A stretch of DNA of 56,902 nt from Geomonas limicola (GTDB taxonomy: Bacteria; Desulfobacterota; Desulfuromonadia; Geobacterales; Geobacteraceae), in the NCBI RefSeq assembly GCF_014193675.1, contig NZ_BLXZ01000012.1, positions 1 through 56,902 on the forward strand. The letters are read 5' to 3'. The translations under genes and the position numbers were made by a program. Below, one piece after another: positions 32,132 through 41,243 of the stretch (the stretch's first letter is position 1; every line of letters begins with the position of its first letter). The notes under the pieces are model-generated. The model worked only from the letters and a program-made list of their open reading frames with translations. It had not been told where the DNA came from and did no database searches.

Positions 32132-33052
32132 CTACTCCGCTTCGGAAGGGGAGGGGGCTTCGGCAGGAGGAACCTCCTCCAACCGTTTGAGCAGGGTTTC
32201 TTCCTTTAACCCGGTGAGACGGGTGAGGGTCTGCAGCAGCGGAGCGGGAAGCGGGGCCGGAATCACCAGTGCCTCCCCGGTCGCCGGGTGCACCAGTTGC
32301 GTGACGAAGGAGTGCAAGAGGTGCCCGGTAAAGCCGGGAAGGGGGCGGCCGCCGTAGCGCTTGTCCCCCAGAATCGGGCGCCCGAGCATCTTGAAGTGCT
32401 GCCGAATCTGGTGCATCCGCCCGGTCAGCGGGTACACCGCAACGAGGGCCCCGGAACTCCCCTGCGACAGCCGCAGGTAGCGGGTCTGGGACTCCTTCCC
32501 GTCCAGCGGGAAATCGATCATACCTTCTGCAGGCAGTTTTCCTTCCACCATTGCCAGGTACAGTTTCCCCAGCCCTTCGTTCTGTATCATCTTCCCGAAC
32601 ATCCCCGCCGCCACAGCACTCTTGGCGAGCAGTATCGCTCCGGAAGTGCCGCGGTCCAACCGGTTCACCGGCCTCAGGCGGCTCGTCCCGTCCCTGCGTT
32701 TCAAAAAGCTCTCCGCCAGGTCCACCAGGTTCGCCTCGCTGGCGTCTTCGGTGCGGTGCACCGGCAAGCCGGGCGCCTTGTTGAAGCAGATGATCCAGGT
32801 GTCTTCGAAAAGGATGTCCAGCTCGGGAGGCTCTTTGGCGACGAAGGCGACGGTCTTGCCGCTCTCCTTCAGATGCACCAGGTCGTGCTGCTTGAGGAGT
32901 TGCTCGGGCGTGGGGGCAGACCCGTTCACGGTGAGGTGCCCGGTGTTCAGCAGCTTTTTCAGGTAGGAGAACTGTGCGGTGGGCATCAGGTTGCGCAGGA
33001 AGCTGTCGACGCGCCGCAGGTGGTCGTGGGCCGATATCTCGTAAGTTAACAT
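32132..33052 (-). CDS. RluA-family pseudouridine synthase
   Basis: This is a 306-residue protein with an N-terminal S4 RNA-binding domain (residues 1-60, HDHLRRVDSFLRNLMPT...) and a PseudoU catalytic domain. The catalytic Asp lies in NRLDRGTSGAIL, followed by YLAMVEG and GRMHQIRQHF. The target is a specific uridine in 23S rRNA or tRNA, as for RluC/RluD, but which one cannot be read. The ATG at 33052 gives the family start MLTYEISA; the reading frame continues upstream without a ribosome site. It is convergent with pcm. Confidence 0.92.
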   Translation of the reverse strand: MLTYEISAHDHLRRVDSFLRNLMPTAQFSYLKKLLNTGHLTVNGSAPTPEQLLKQHDLVHLKESGKTVAFVAKEPPELDILFEDTWIICFNKAPGLPVHRTEDASEANLVDLAESFLKRRDGTSRLRPVNRLDRGTSGAILLAKSAVAAGMFGKMIQNEGLGKLYLAMVEGKLPAEGMIDFPLDGKESQTRYLRLSQGSSGALVAVYPLTGRMHQIRQHFKMLGRPILGDKRYGGRPLPGFTGHLLHSFVTQLVHPATGEALVIPAPLPAPLLQTLTRLTGLKEETLLKRLEEVPPAEAPSPSEAE

Positions 33053-33157
33053 GCGCGGGAGTATAGCCTCATTGAGGGCACCCTGCAAGGCTGACGTTGC
33101 CGGGGGCAGCTCCGGTGCTCTCCGGTCTACCCTGCCGAGGCGCCAGGTTGCAGACAT

Positions 33158-33187
33158 AAAAAAGGCAAGGAAGCGTGCTTCCTTGCC
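33158..33187 (-). terminator. Terminator after the small CxxC protein gene
   Basis: GGCAAGGAAGC (33164-33174) pairs perfectly with GCTTCCTTGCC (33177-33187); on the minus strand it is followed by a run of T. It lies 25 bases past the stop at 33212. Confidence 0.9.
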
Positions 33188-33211
33188 TGTGATTTCACGA
33201 TCCGCCGCTTT

Positions 33212-33436
33212 TCAGGTCTGCCCCACCTTGGTGCCGACGTTGTCGGCACCGTCTCCTAGCCCGGCGATGTCAGGCAGCGACACCGGATCACAGACCCGGT
33301 CCTGGTCGCTTACTTTGGCGCCGCAGTTGCCACATTCGAAGGTGGGGTGCAGGGCCAATTCGTGAACCAGGTCCGTTTCGCCGGCCGCCGTCAACGCGCA
33401 GATATGTTCTTTGTGTTTCTCGTCCGTGCATGCCAT
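33212..33436 (-). CDS. Small CxxC zinc-ribbon-like protein, unknown function
   Basis: This is a 74-residue protein from the ATG at 33436, which has a consensus AAGGAGGT upstream; the reading frame continues further but without this site. It has FECGNCGAKVSDQDRVCDP, a CxxC plus later Cys that could bind zinc, and two early Cys residues. The C-terminal half is Gly/Asp-rich (LPDIAGLGDGADNVG). I do not recognise a named family, though short proteins with this pattern are common in Geobacter. Confidence 0.65.
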   Translation of the reverse strand: MACTDEKHKEHICALTAAGETDLVHELALHPTFECGNCGAKVSDQDRVCDPVSLPDIAGLGDGADNVGTKVGQT

Positions 33437-33553
33437 GGTTGGTACCTCCTTGTGAGCCGCCCTGGTGGTCGGAGCCAGTACCCCGGGCAGCCACGCCGTA
33501 CTTCCTGCAGTATAGCATTGAGGACTTTTTCCGGCAGATAATCCGCGAGACGC

Positions 33554-33587
33554 AAAAAAAGGCGCACCCCGCGTGGGGTGCGCCTTC
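33554..33587 (-). terminator. Terminator of the enolase gene
   Basis: AAGGCGCACCCC pairs with GGGGTGCGCCTT around GCGT; on the minus strand a run of seven T follows. It lies 25 bases past the enolase stop. Confidence 0.95.
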
Positions 33588-33611
33588 GTGTCCTGCACTG
33601 GCGGTCGCTTC

Positions 33612-34901
33612 CTACTTCTTGAGGTTGTAGAAGACCTCGGCGCCGCGGAACTGGGCCACTTCGTCCAGTTCGTCCTCGATGCGCAGCAGCTGGTTGTATT
33701 TGCAGACGCGGTCGGTGCGGCACAGCGAACCGGTCTTGATCTGGCCCGCGTTCACCGCGACGGAGAGGTCGGCCAGGGTGGTGTCCTCGGTCTCGCCGGA
33801 GCGGTGCGAGATGACGCAGGTGTAACCGGCGCGCTTGGCCATCTCGATGGCGTCGAGGGTCTCGGTCAGGGTGCCGATCTGGTTCAGCTTGATCAGGATC
33901 GAGTTGGCGATCCCCTTCTTGATCCCTTCCTTCAGGATGGAGGGGTTGGTGACGAACAGGTCGTCGCCCACGATCTGGATGCGCTTGCCCAGGCGCTCGG
34001 TCAGAAGCTTCCAGCCGTCCCAGTCGTTCTCGGCCATGCCGTCCTCGATGGAGACGATCGGGTACTTGTTCACCAGGTTCTCGTAGAAGTCGACCAGTTC
34101 GGTCGGGGTCTTCTTGGGCTGTGCCTCGTTCTCCAGCGTGTACACGCCGTTCTCGAAGAGCTCGGAGGATGCGACGTCAAGCGCCAGCAGCACCTCTTCA
34201 CCCGGCTTGTAGCCGGCCTTGACGATTGCTTCCATGATCACTTCCAGCGCCTCTTCGTTGGACTTGAGGTTCGGTGCGAAGCCACCCTCGTCGCCCACGG
34301 CCGTGTTGTACCCTTTCCCCTTGAGGACGGACTTCAGGGCGTGGAAGATCTCGGCACCCATGCGCAGCGCCTCCTTGAAGCTCTTGGCGCCGGCCGGCAT
34401 GATCATGAATTCCTGGATGTCGACGTTGTTGTCCGCGTGCGCTCCACCGTTGATGATGTTCATCATCGGCAGCGGCAGCTCTTTCGCGTTCGCGCCCCCC
34501 AGGTACTGGTACAGGGGCAGGCCGACTTCCTCGGCGGCTGCCTTGGCGACTGCCAGCGAAACGCCCAGGATGGCGTTCGCGCCCAGGCGGCTTTTGAACT
34601 CGGTGCCGTCCAGGGCCAGCATGCGGTTGTCTATTCCTGCCTGATCGGTGGCGTCCATGCCCGTGATCTCGTCGGCGATGATGTCGTTCACGTTGGAGAC
34701 CGCTTTGAGGACCCCTTTACCCAGGTAGCGCCCCTTGTCCCCATCGCGCAGTTCCAGTGCCTCGCGCTCGCCGGTCGAAGCGCCGGACGGGACTGCAGCC
34801 CTCCCCATGGCACCCGAATCGAGGAACACTTCGACCTCCAAGGTCGGATTCCCCCTGGAATCAAGGATCTCTCTGGCGTACACTTCGGTAATCTGGCTCA
34901 T
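33612..34901 (-). CDS. eno: Enolase (phosphopyruvate hydratase)
   Basis: This is a 429-residue glycolytic enzyme converting 2-phosphoglycerate to phosphoenolpyruvate. It has AREILDSRGNPTLEVEV, the flexible-loop SGASTGEREALELRD, the Mg ligand region SIEDGMAENDWDGW, the catalytic Lys in ILIKLNQIGTLTET and SHRSGETEDTTLADL. The length matches the bacterial family. It is monocistronic, with its own terminator, and diverges from pgpH. Confidence 0.98.
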   Translation of the reverse strand: MSQITEVYAREILDSRGNPTLEVEVFLDSGAMGRAAVPSGASTGEREALELRDGDKGRYLGKGVLKAVSNVNDIIADEITGMDATDQAGIDNRMLALDGTEFKSRLGANAILGVSLAVAKAAAEEVGLPLYQYLGGANAKELPLPMMNIINGGAHADNNVDIQEFMIMPAGAKSFKEALRMGAEIFHALKSVLKGKGYNTAVGDEGGFAPNLKSNEEALEVIMEAIVKAGYKPGEEVLLALDVASSELFENGVYTLENEAQPKKTPTELVDFYENLVNKYPIVSIEDGMAENDWDGWKLLTERLGKRIQIVGDDLFVTNPSILKEGIKKGIANSILIKLNQIGTLTETLDAIEMAKRAGYTCVISHRSGETEDTTLADLSVAVNAGQIKTGSLCRTDRVCKYNQLLRIEDELDEVAQFRGAEVFYNLKK

Positions 34902-35054
34902 TTTTCCCCCCGCGTTTTGTTAATGGCGGCAGTTTTACCTGCCAATGGAGCCCTGGTTTATATCACATCCGGCGACAAATGGTAAGCGGTTTTTTAAATT
35001 TTTATTAACTAGAGCCGCGGGCAGGGGGACTCGGCTGCGCCACCGTCGTTTCCA

Positions 35055-35084
35055 TTGACAGAAAAAGGCCAAAGAGGATATATT
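35055..35084 (+). promoter_or_regulatory. Predicted sigma-70 promoter for the pgpH-ybeY operon
   Basis: TTGACA (35055-35060) and TATATT (35079-35084) are 18 bases apart and lie 58 bases before the ATG at 35142. The long reading frame that continues into this region cannot be the real start because the promoter lies inside it. Confidence 0.8.
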
Positions 35085-35141
35085 GGCTCCTTGTCTGCTT
35101 CCCGGCGGCTTTTGCCTACGACATGGGAACCACTGGAAATA

Positions 35142-37502
35142 ATGCCCACCGAAAACGGCGATAAACAAAAAAACGACAAAACCTCCGTCGCCCAGCTCTG
35201 TACCTGCTGGCTGGAGAAGTTCGCCGACGCGTTCTCCGGTGAAAAATATCAAAAAAGCACCCGCATCACCCTCCTATTCGCCACCGCCTTATTCCTCACC
35301 CTGCTCATCATTCCCAGCCCGCAACTCCTCACCGTAAAGTTCCGCGAGGGGGACATCGCTACCTCCGATATCCGCGCCTCGCAGGACTACCTGATCGAGG
35401 ACCTGCTCCTCACCGAGAAGAAGCGTGCGGAGGCCGAAGCGACGGCGCCCTACGTCTACAGCCTGGATCCCAACGCGAACCTGGAGATCGTCAGCCGCTT
35501 CGAACAGGCCTTCGCCCTGTTGCGTGAAAAAGGGCGCCAGGCGGTTGCCGAGGTGCTGGTGCCGGACCTGACCGACCAGGAGTTCGGCGCCTTGGCGCGC
35601 ATCAAGGATTCCCGGGCCTTCCTCGCCGACCTGGGACGCCAGGTGGCGCCGTTTTACCGGCAGCGCATCGTCGCGGACCTGGCGAAGTTCAGTGCCAACC
35701 GCAAGCACGGCATCCAGGTGATCGATCCCGGGACCCGGCAGGAGGTGGCGGCCGGCGATTATGCGGCGGTCATCGACCTCGCTACCGCCAGGCGGAACTT
35801 CGCCGCAGCGCACCTTACCTACGGCGGTCAGTCCCGGGACCTGGAGCTCTTGAAGGGAGTGGCGCTGCGCATGCTCTCGCCCAACCTCTCCTTCGACCGC
35901 GACGCCTCCGAGGATAAGAAGGGGGAGGCGCGTGCCGCGGTACGCCCGGTGCTCTTCAAGCTGAAACGCGGCGAGATGGTGGTGCGCGTGGGCGAACGGG
36001 TCTCCGCCGAACAGGCGCTGAAGCTCGAGAAGATGTACAAGTCCAAGAACCTGACCCCGCTACTTACCGGAGTCGGGGTATTCGGGCTGATTCTCGTGCT
36101 CTCCTACTCGCCGTACCGCTTCGCCCGCAAGAACATCCGCAAGTTCAACCCGACGAACAAGGACATCATGTTCCTGGCGCTTTTGACCGTCGCCAACTTC
36201 GCCGGGCTCAAGTTCCTGTTCGCCGTCTCCACCGCTCTCGGCGGGGTCTTCCCCAGCATCGACACGGCGAGCTATTTCTACCTGTTCCCCTTTGCCGCCG
36301 GCAGCATCATCGTCCGGATCATCCTGAACTCGGAAGTGGCCCTGGTCTACTGCTCCATCTGTGCGCCGCTTCTGGGGATCATGATGAACAACTCGCTGCC
36401 GGTGGTGATCTACGCCCTTTTGGGCGGCATCGTCGGCGCGCACGGGGTGCGCCAGTGCAAGGAGCGCGGCACCATCTACTCGGCCGGGCTCAAGGTGAGC
36501 GTGGTCAACGTGGCGGTGGCGCTCTGCTTCCACATCTACGGCGACAACCCGATGTCGCTGCAGACCCTCTACTGCATCGGCTTCGCCTTCTTCGGCGGTT
36601 TCCTCAATGCGGTCTTCGTCTCGGGGACGGTTCCCCTGGTGGAGGCACTCTTCCAGTACACCACCGACGTAAAGCTCCTCGAACTCGCCAACCTGAACTC
36701 CCCGCTGTTGCGCGAGCTGATGATCCGGGCTCCCGGCACCTACCACCACAGCGTGCTGGTCGGCAACCTGGTCGAGGCGGGGGCCGAGGCGATCAACGCC
36801 AACCCCCTCCTGGGCCGGGTCGCGGCCTACTACCACGACGTCGGGAAGCTCAAAAAGCCGCTCTACTTCATCGAGAACATCCGCGACGGCGAGAACCGCC
36901 ACGACAAGCTCTCGCCCAGCATGAGCGCGCTCATCCTCATCTCGCACATGAAGGAAGGGGTGGAGCTGGCCCGCGAGTACCGGCTGGGGCGCCCGATCAT
37001 CGACATCATCCGCCAGTCGCACGGCACCAGCCTCATCAGCTACTTCTACCTGAAGGCGAAGGGGATGGAGACTCCCGGGGCGCCGCCGGTGGACGAGCGC
37101 GACTTCCGCTACCCGGGGCCGAAACCGCAGACCCGCGAGGCGGGACTGGTGCTTCTGGCCGACTGCGTCGAGGCGGCGAGCCGCACCCTGGTCGATCCGA
37201 CACCTGCGCGCATCCAGGGGATGGTGCAGAAGATCATCAACAACATCTTCATGGACGGGCAGCTCGACGAGTGCGAACTGACCCTTAAAAACCTGCACGA
37301 GATAGCCAAGAGCTTCAACCAGATCCTGGCCGGGATCTACCACCACCGGATCGACTACCCGGAACCTGCCTACAAGGAGAAGAGCTGTGCCAAGAAGTCC
37401 CCAGAAGATAGTGATAGCGAACCGCCAAAAGCGGAACCCAGTCGGGATTCCGGCGTTCAGAAAGGTGGCACAGAGGATCTTAGACGCCTTGGGATGTCCT
37501 GA
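35142..37502 (+). CDS. pgpH: 7TM-HD domain phosphohydrolase (PgpH, c-di-AMP phosphodiesterase-like)
   Basis: This is a 786-residue membrane protein. One N-terminal helix (about 46-62) is followed by a large extracytoplasmic 7TMR-HDED domain (about 70-300). A seven-helix membrane region (about 308-500) then leads to a cytoplasmic HD domain with YHHSVLVGNLVEAGAEAI and the metal HD in YYHDVGKL. PgpH proteins of this layout hydrolyse cyclic di-AMP. The last 38 residues (acidic-basic, KKSPEDSDSEPPK...) are encoded by DNA shared with ybeY in another frame. The ATG at 35142 is preferred for its position downstream of the promoter, although its ribosome site is weak. Confidence 0.9.
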   Translation: MPTENGDKQKNDKTSVAQLCTCWLEKFADAFSGEKYQKSTRITLLFATALFLTLLIIPSPQLLTVKFREGDIATSDIRASQDYLIEDLLLTEKKRAEAEATAPYVYSLDPNANLEIVSRFEQAFALLREKGRQAVAEVLVPDLTDQEFGALARIKDSRAFLADLGRQVAPFYRQRIVADLAKFSANRKHGIQVIDPGTRQEVAAGDYAAVIDLATARRNFAAAHLTYGGQSRDLELLKGVALRMLSPNLSFDRDASEDKKGEARAAVRPVLFKLKRGEMVVRVGERVSAEQALKLEKMYKSKNLTPLLTGVGVFGLILVLSYSPYRFARKNIRKFNPTNKDIMFLALLTVANFAGLKFLFAVSTALGGVFPSIDTASYFYLFPFAAGSIIVRIILNSEVALVYCSICAPLLGIMMNNSLPVVIYALLGGIVGAHGVRQCKERGTIYSAGLKVSVVNVAVALCFHIYGDNPMSLQTLYCIGFAFFGGFLNAVFVSGTVPLVEALFQYTTDVKLLELANLNSPLLRELMIRAPGTYHHSVLVGNLVEAGAEAINANPLLGRVAAYYHDVGKLKKPLYFIENIRDGENRHDKLSPSMSALILISHMKEGVELAREYRLGRPIIDIIRQSHGTSLISYFYLKAKGMETPGAPPVDERDFRYPGPKPQTREAGLVLLADCVEAASRTLVDPTPARIQGMVQKIINNIFMDGQLDECELTLKNLHEIAKSFNQILAGIYHHRIDYPEPAYKEKSCAKKSPEDSDSEPPKAEPSRDSGVQKGGTEDLRRLGMS

Positions 37503-37854
37503 GGCCGAACTCTCGGTCACCGTGGTCGGGGATCGCTCGATCCGGACCCTGAACCGCGACTATCTTGGGCGCGACAAGGCCACCAACGTGATCTCCTTCG
37601 CCATGCAGGAAGGGGAGTTCGGGGAGCTGAACCCGCAGATGCTGGGTGACGTGGTGATCTCCGCCGACACCGCGGCGCGCGAGGCCGACGAGGCGGGCGA
37701 AACCTACTGGAACCGGCTCTGCTTTTTGCTCTTGCACGGCATCCTGCATATCACCGGCTACGATCACGAGAGAAGCGGCGAGGCCGAGGCGGCCCGCATG
37801 GAAAAGCGCGAGCGCGAGATCTTCGCCCAACTCGTCGAGGAAGGGCTTGTCTAG
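37387..37854 (+). CDS. ybeY: rRNA maturation factor / endoribonuclease YbeY
   Basis: This is a 155-residue metalloprotein needed for 16S rRNA 3' end maturation and ribosome quality control. The zinc motif HxxxHxxxxxH is seen in HGILHITGYDHER, preceded by ATNVISFAM and LGDVVIS. The GTG at 37387 has AAGGAG 7 bases upstream, giving the normal N-terminus (KIVIANRQKR). It overlaps the pgpH coding end by 116 bases in a different frame. The pgpH-ybeY-(kinase)-corC order is a common arrangement. Confidence 0.95.
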   Translation: MPRSPQKIVIANRQKRNPVGIPAFRKVAQRILDALGCPEAELSVTVVGDRSIRTLNRDYLGRDKATNVISFAMQEGEFGELNPQMLGDVVISADTAAREADEAGETYWNRLCFLLLHGILHITGYDHERSGEAEAARMEKREREIFAQLVEEGLV

Positions 37855-37890
37855 CGGCTTCGGCCGGATACCCGCATCGGGAGGGGGAGG

Positions 37891-38598
37891 GTGAAGCCGA
37901 CCCGCTTCATTGAATCGGTCAACTGCGCGATAGAGGGGATCCTCTACACGGTGCGCACCCAAAAGCACATGCGGCGTCACTTCGCCGCGGCGCTCGTGGT
38001 CATGACCGCGGCCCTCCTGGTACGGGTCACCCCGATGGAGTTCATGCTGATCGCGCTGGCGATCTCCTTCGTTTTGTTCGCCGAACTCCTCAACACCGCC
38101 ATCGAGGTGGTGGTCGACATGATCTCGCCGGAGTTTCATCCGATGGCCAAGGTGGCCAAGGACGTGGCGGCGGGAGCCGTACTGGTGGCGGCCTTCGGGA
38201 CCGCCATCCTCGGGTACCTGGTCCTTGCCAAGTACCTGTTTCCATTTCATCGGGGAGTGCTCGCCATGGTCGGCACCAGTTCCGAGCTGGGAACCGTCGT
38301 GTCGGTCATCATGGTGCTCATCACGGTGATCATCCTGAAGTCCCTGACCGGCAAGGGGACGCCGCTCAAGGGGGGGGTGCCCAGCGGGCACGCGGCGGTC
38401 GCCTTTTCCATCGCCACCAGCATCTCTTTCAACACCCAGGACCCGCTCACCTCGCTTTTGTGCTTCGTCCTGGCGGTGATGGTGAGCCACTCGCGGCTCC
38501 TTTTGCAGATCCACAGCACCCGGGAGGTGGTGATGGGCGCCTTGACGGGGACGCTGGTGACCGTCGCGGTGACCAGTGTGTTTCACGCCTTTGGCTGA
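37891..38598 (+). CDS. Undecaprenol/diacylglycerol kinase fused to PAP2 phosphatase
   Basis: This is a 235-residue membrane protein made of two enzymes. Residues 1-115 are a DagK-type lipid kinase: ESVNCAIEGI, RTQKHMRRHF, and the catalytic FAELLNTAIEVVVD and KVAKDVAAGAVL segments. Residues 130-235 are a PAP2 phosphatase: KGTPLKGGVPSGHAAVAFS and SRLLLQIHSTREVVMG, with the catalytic His and the usual terminal acidic residue as Glu. In Gram-positives the kinase half acts on undecaprenol, and PAP2 proteins dephosphorylate undecaprenyl pyrophosphate, so both could tune the lipid carrier pool. The GTG start has GGAGGGGGAGG before it. Confidence 0.88.
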   Translation: MKPTRFIESVNCAIEGILYTVRTQKHMRRHFAAALVVMTAALLVRVTPMEFMLIALAISFVLFAELLNTAIEVVVDMISPEFHPMAKVAKDVAAGAVLVAAFGTAILGYLVLAKYLFPFHRGVLAMVGTSSELGTVVSVIMVLITVIILKSLTGKGTPLKGGVPSGHAAVAFSIATSISFNTQDPLTSLLCFVLAVMVSHSRLLLQIHSTREVVMGALTGTLVTVAVTSVFHAFG

Positions 38599-38719
38599 AC
38601 CGGATCACAACGCGCGCCGGGCTGGCCGGCATCAAGACAGAGAACTACCCCCGCCGGCTGGTGGGAGAACAGGGAGGAAGAGACAGGGCTGACAAAGTGG
38701 TCAGTATCCCGACGCGACA

Positions 38720-39610
38720 ATGGCTACGAACGGAGGCAAACATCCCTTGGATGAGGAAAACGGACGGAAAAACGGTGGGCTCATAGACCTTCTGGGCAGG
38801 TTCCTCTACGGCAAGAAGAGGGTGACCGAGGCCGAGATCCAGGAGATCATGGACGCCGGAGAGGAAGAGGGGGTCATCAACGAGGAGGAAAACGCGATGA
38901 TCCGTTCCATCCTCACCCTGCGCGACTCGGTGGTGCGCGAGATCATGCTGCCGCGCACCGAGATGGCCTGCCTGTCTTCCGACATGCGCTTGAGCGAGGT
39001 CCTCAAGGAGATTATCGCCTGCGGCCACTCCCGACTTCCGGTCTACCAAGGGACCATCGACAACATCATCGGCCTGCTCTACGCGAAGGACCTGCTCAGG
39101 TACTGGGGGCTCCCCGACGACCAGGTTGAACTCAGGAAGCTCCTGCGGGCCCCCTACTTCGTCCCCGAGACCAAGGACCTCGAAGCGCTCCTGCACGACT
39201 TCAAGAAACGCCGGGTGCACCTCGCGGTGGTCATCGACGAGTACGGGGGGACCGCCGGCCTGGTGACCATCGAGGACCTCCTGGAGCAGATCGTGGGTGA
39301 CATCCAGGACGAGTACGACCTCGAGGAGGAGATGCTGGCCGAGGAGGCGGACGGCGCCATCGTGGTGGACGGCCGGCTCCCCATCGAGGAGCTCGAGGAG
39401 CACTTCGACGTGGAGATCGAACGGGAGAAGTTCGAGACCGTGGGGGGGCTCATCTTCCACCTGGCCGGACGCATCCCCTGTGCTGGCGAGATCTTTGTAA
39501 GCGATGCGCTGGAACTCACCGTGCTGGAAGCGGACGAACGGCGCATCAGCCGGGTCCGCATCGTAAAGCGTGACCAGGGCGCGCCGGACAAGGATACGGA
39601 GCAGCCGTGA
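38720..39610 (+). CDS. corC: CorC/HlyC family CBS-domain protein (YbeX)
   Basis: This is a 296-residue cytoplasmic protein. A short lead (1-60) precedes paired CBS domains (about 70-195; RTEMACLSSDMRLSEVLKEII, VVIDEYGGTAGLVTIEDLLEQIVGDIQDEYD) and the C-terminal CorC_HlyC domain (about 205-285; VDGRLPIEELEEHFDVEI). No membrane segment. YbeX/CorC proteins are linked to Mg/Co handling and, in E. coli, to ribosome metabolism beside ybeY. It lies in the conserved ybeY-corC-lnt block and its TGA overlaps the lnt GTG. Confidence 0.92.
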   Translation: MATNGGKHPLDEENGRKNGGLIDLLGRFLYGKKRVTEAEIQEIMDAGEEEGVINEEENAMIRSILTLRDSVVREIMLPRTEMACLSSDMRLSEVLKEIIACGHSRLPVYQGTIDNIIGLLYAKDLLRYWGLPDDQVELRKLLRAPYFVPETKDLEALLHDFKKRRVHLAVVIDEYGGTAGLVTIEDLLEQIVGDIQDEYDLEEEMLAEEADGAIVVDGRLPIEELEEHFDVEIEREKFETVGGLIFHLAGRIPCAGEIFVSDALELTVLEADERRISRVRIVKRDQGAPDKDTEQP

Positions 39611-41166
39611 CCGACCTCCTCGTCCCCGGGAAACGCGTTGCCTGGGGGCCCCTGCTCCTGGCGCTGACTTCCGGAGTGCTCCTGGCGCTCTCCTTTCCGA
39701 ACCCGGGCATCTCGCTTTTGGCCTGGTGTGCCCTGGTGCCGCTGTTCAGTGCCGCCAAGGAGGCGACCCCCGCGCGTGCCGCCCAGCTCGGTTTCCTTGC
39801 CGGCCTGGTCGCCTACCTGGGGATCCTGTACTGGCTCAACATCGTGATGGTCAGCTACGGGAAACTCCCGAGTGCGCTGAGCGCGCTCCTCTACCTGGTG
39901 CTGGCGGCCTACCTTGCCCTCTACCCGGCGCTGGTGCTCTGGCTCGCCAGGACAGGGGAACTGGGCGGCATCTCTTCGCTCTGCTCCTTTCCGGTCCTGT
40001 GGGTGGCGGCAGAGCTGATGCGCTCCTTCCTGTTGACCGGTTTTCCCTGGGCCAACCTCGGCTACTCGCAGTACCGCACCCTGCCGCTCATCCAGATCTC
40101 GGACATCACCGGGGTGTACGGCGTGAGCTTCCTGGTGGCCTTCGCCAACCTGGTCTTCTTCAGGATGTGGCTCTGGCTCAGACGCTCGGACGCGTATTAC
40201 CCGGTGCGCAGCTTCCTCGCCCTGCTTGTCCTGGTGGCCGCCACGCTTGGCTACGGATTTGAGGCGCTGAACCGCCCGGAGCCGGGTCCGCTGGAACGGG
40301 TCCTCCTGGTGCAGGGGAACGTCCCGCAGCAGCTCAAATGGGACCCCGCCTTTGCCGCCGCCAGCGTCGACACCTACGAGCGGCTCTCCCGCCAGGAGTG
40401 CCGCACCCCCGGGACGCTGGTGGTCTGGCCGGAGAGTGCGCTCCCATTCTTCCTGCAGAGCGAACCGCAGTATGCGGCGCGGGTCCAGTCCCTGGCCGCG
40501 GAGCTCAAGAGCTGCCTGGTCGCCGGCAGCCCCGCCTTCGAGCGGGAGGGGGAGCTGACCCGCTACCTGAACAGCGCCTTTTTGATCGCGCCGTCCGGGG
40601 CGCTCGCGGGCAGAAGCGACAAGCAGCACCTGGTCCCCTTCGGTGAGTACGTGCCGCTCAAGGGGCTGTTTCCCTTTGTGAACAAGCTGGTGGAGGGGAT
40701 CGGTGACTTTTCACCGGGGCGGAGCCTCAAGCCGCTCGATACCGAAGCCGGCAAGATCGGCGTCCTGGTCTGCTTCGAGGGGATCTTCCCGGAAATTTCC
40801 CGGGCCTATGTCCGCCAGGGTGCGGGGCTTCTGGTGAACATCACCAACGACGCCTGGTTCGGGAGATCCTCGGCCCCCTACCAGCACCTCTCCATGACCG
40901 TGTTCCGGGCCGTGGAAAACCGGGTGCCGCTGGTTCGCGCGGCGAACACCGGCATCTCGGCCATCATCGATAGTAAAGGGCATGTGCGCGGCATGACACA
41001 GCTTTTTCAGGAGGCCACCCTGGCCGGCCAGGTGCGCCGCGGGACTGGCGGGAGCTTCTACAGCCGCCATGGCGACCTCTTTGCCCTGGCCTGTCTGGCC
41101 ACCTCGCTGGGAGGGATACTCTCCCTGTGGTACCGGGGGCGCAAGAAAATTTCCGCAAATGCGTGA
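39607..41166 (+). CDS. lnt: Apolipoprotein N-acyltransferase Lnt
   Basis: This is a 519-residue inner-membrane enzyme that adds the third acyl chain to lipoproteins. Six or so hydrophobic segments fill residues 12-220, followed by the nitrilase-like domain with catalytic Glu in VWPESALPF, Lys in the HLVPFGEYVP region and Cys in VLVCFEGIFPE, plus NITNDAWFG. Several lipoprotein genes in this window would be its substrates. It starts at a GTG overlapping the corC stop by 4 bases. Confidence 0.95.
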   Translation: MTDLLVPGKRVAWGPLLLALTSGVLLALSFPNPGISLLAWCALVPLFSAAKEATPARAAQLGFLAGLVAYLGILYWLNIVMVSYGKLPSALSALLYLVLAAYLALYPALVLWLARTGELGGISSLCSFPVLWVAAELMRSFLLTGFPWANLGYSQYRTLPLIQISDITGVYGVSFLVAFANLVFFRMWLWLRRSDAYYPVRSFLALLVLVAATLGYGFEALNRPEPGPLERVLLVQGNVPQQLKWDPAFAAASVDTYERLSRQECRTPGTLVVWPESALPFFLQSEPQYAARVQSLAAELKSCLVAGSPAFEREGELTRYLNSAFLIAPSGALAGRSDKQHLVPFGEYVPLKGLFPFVNKLVEGIGDFSPGRSLKPLDTEAGKIGVLVCFEGIFPEISRAYVRQGAGLLVNITNDAWFGRSSAPYQHLSMTVFRAVENRVPLVRAANTGISAIIDSKGHVRGMTQLFQEATLAGQVRRGTGGSFYSRHGDLFALACLATSLGGILSLWYRGRKKISANA

Positions 41167-41243
41167 CGCGGCAGGCCTATTCCTGCTATAGTGGGCCGCT
41201 GTTCCATGCCTTATGCGCAGTATCAGAAAAGGAGTCGCAACCG

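Noticed and set aside
35055..35141. Upstream in-frame start of pgpH at 35055
   Set aside because: A good -35/-10 pair lies inside it, so the codons there would be before the transcript start.
36060..37520. 486-codon minus-strand frame opposite pgpH
   Set aside because: It is antisense to the HD domain and membrane region of PgpH and reads as Asp/Val/His-rich low-complexity sequence.
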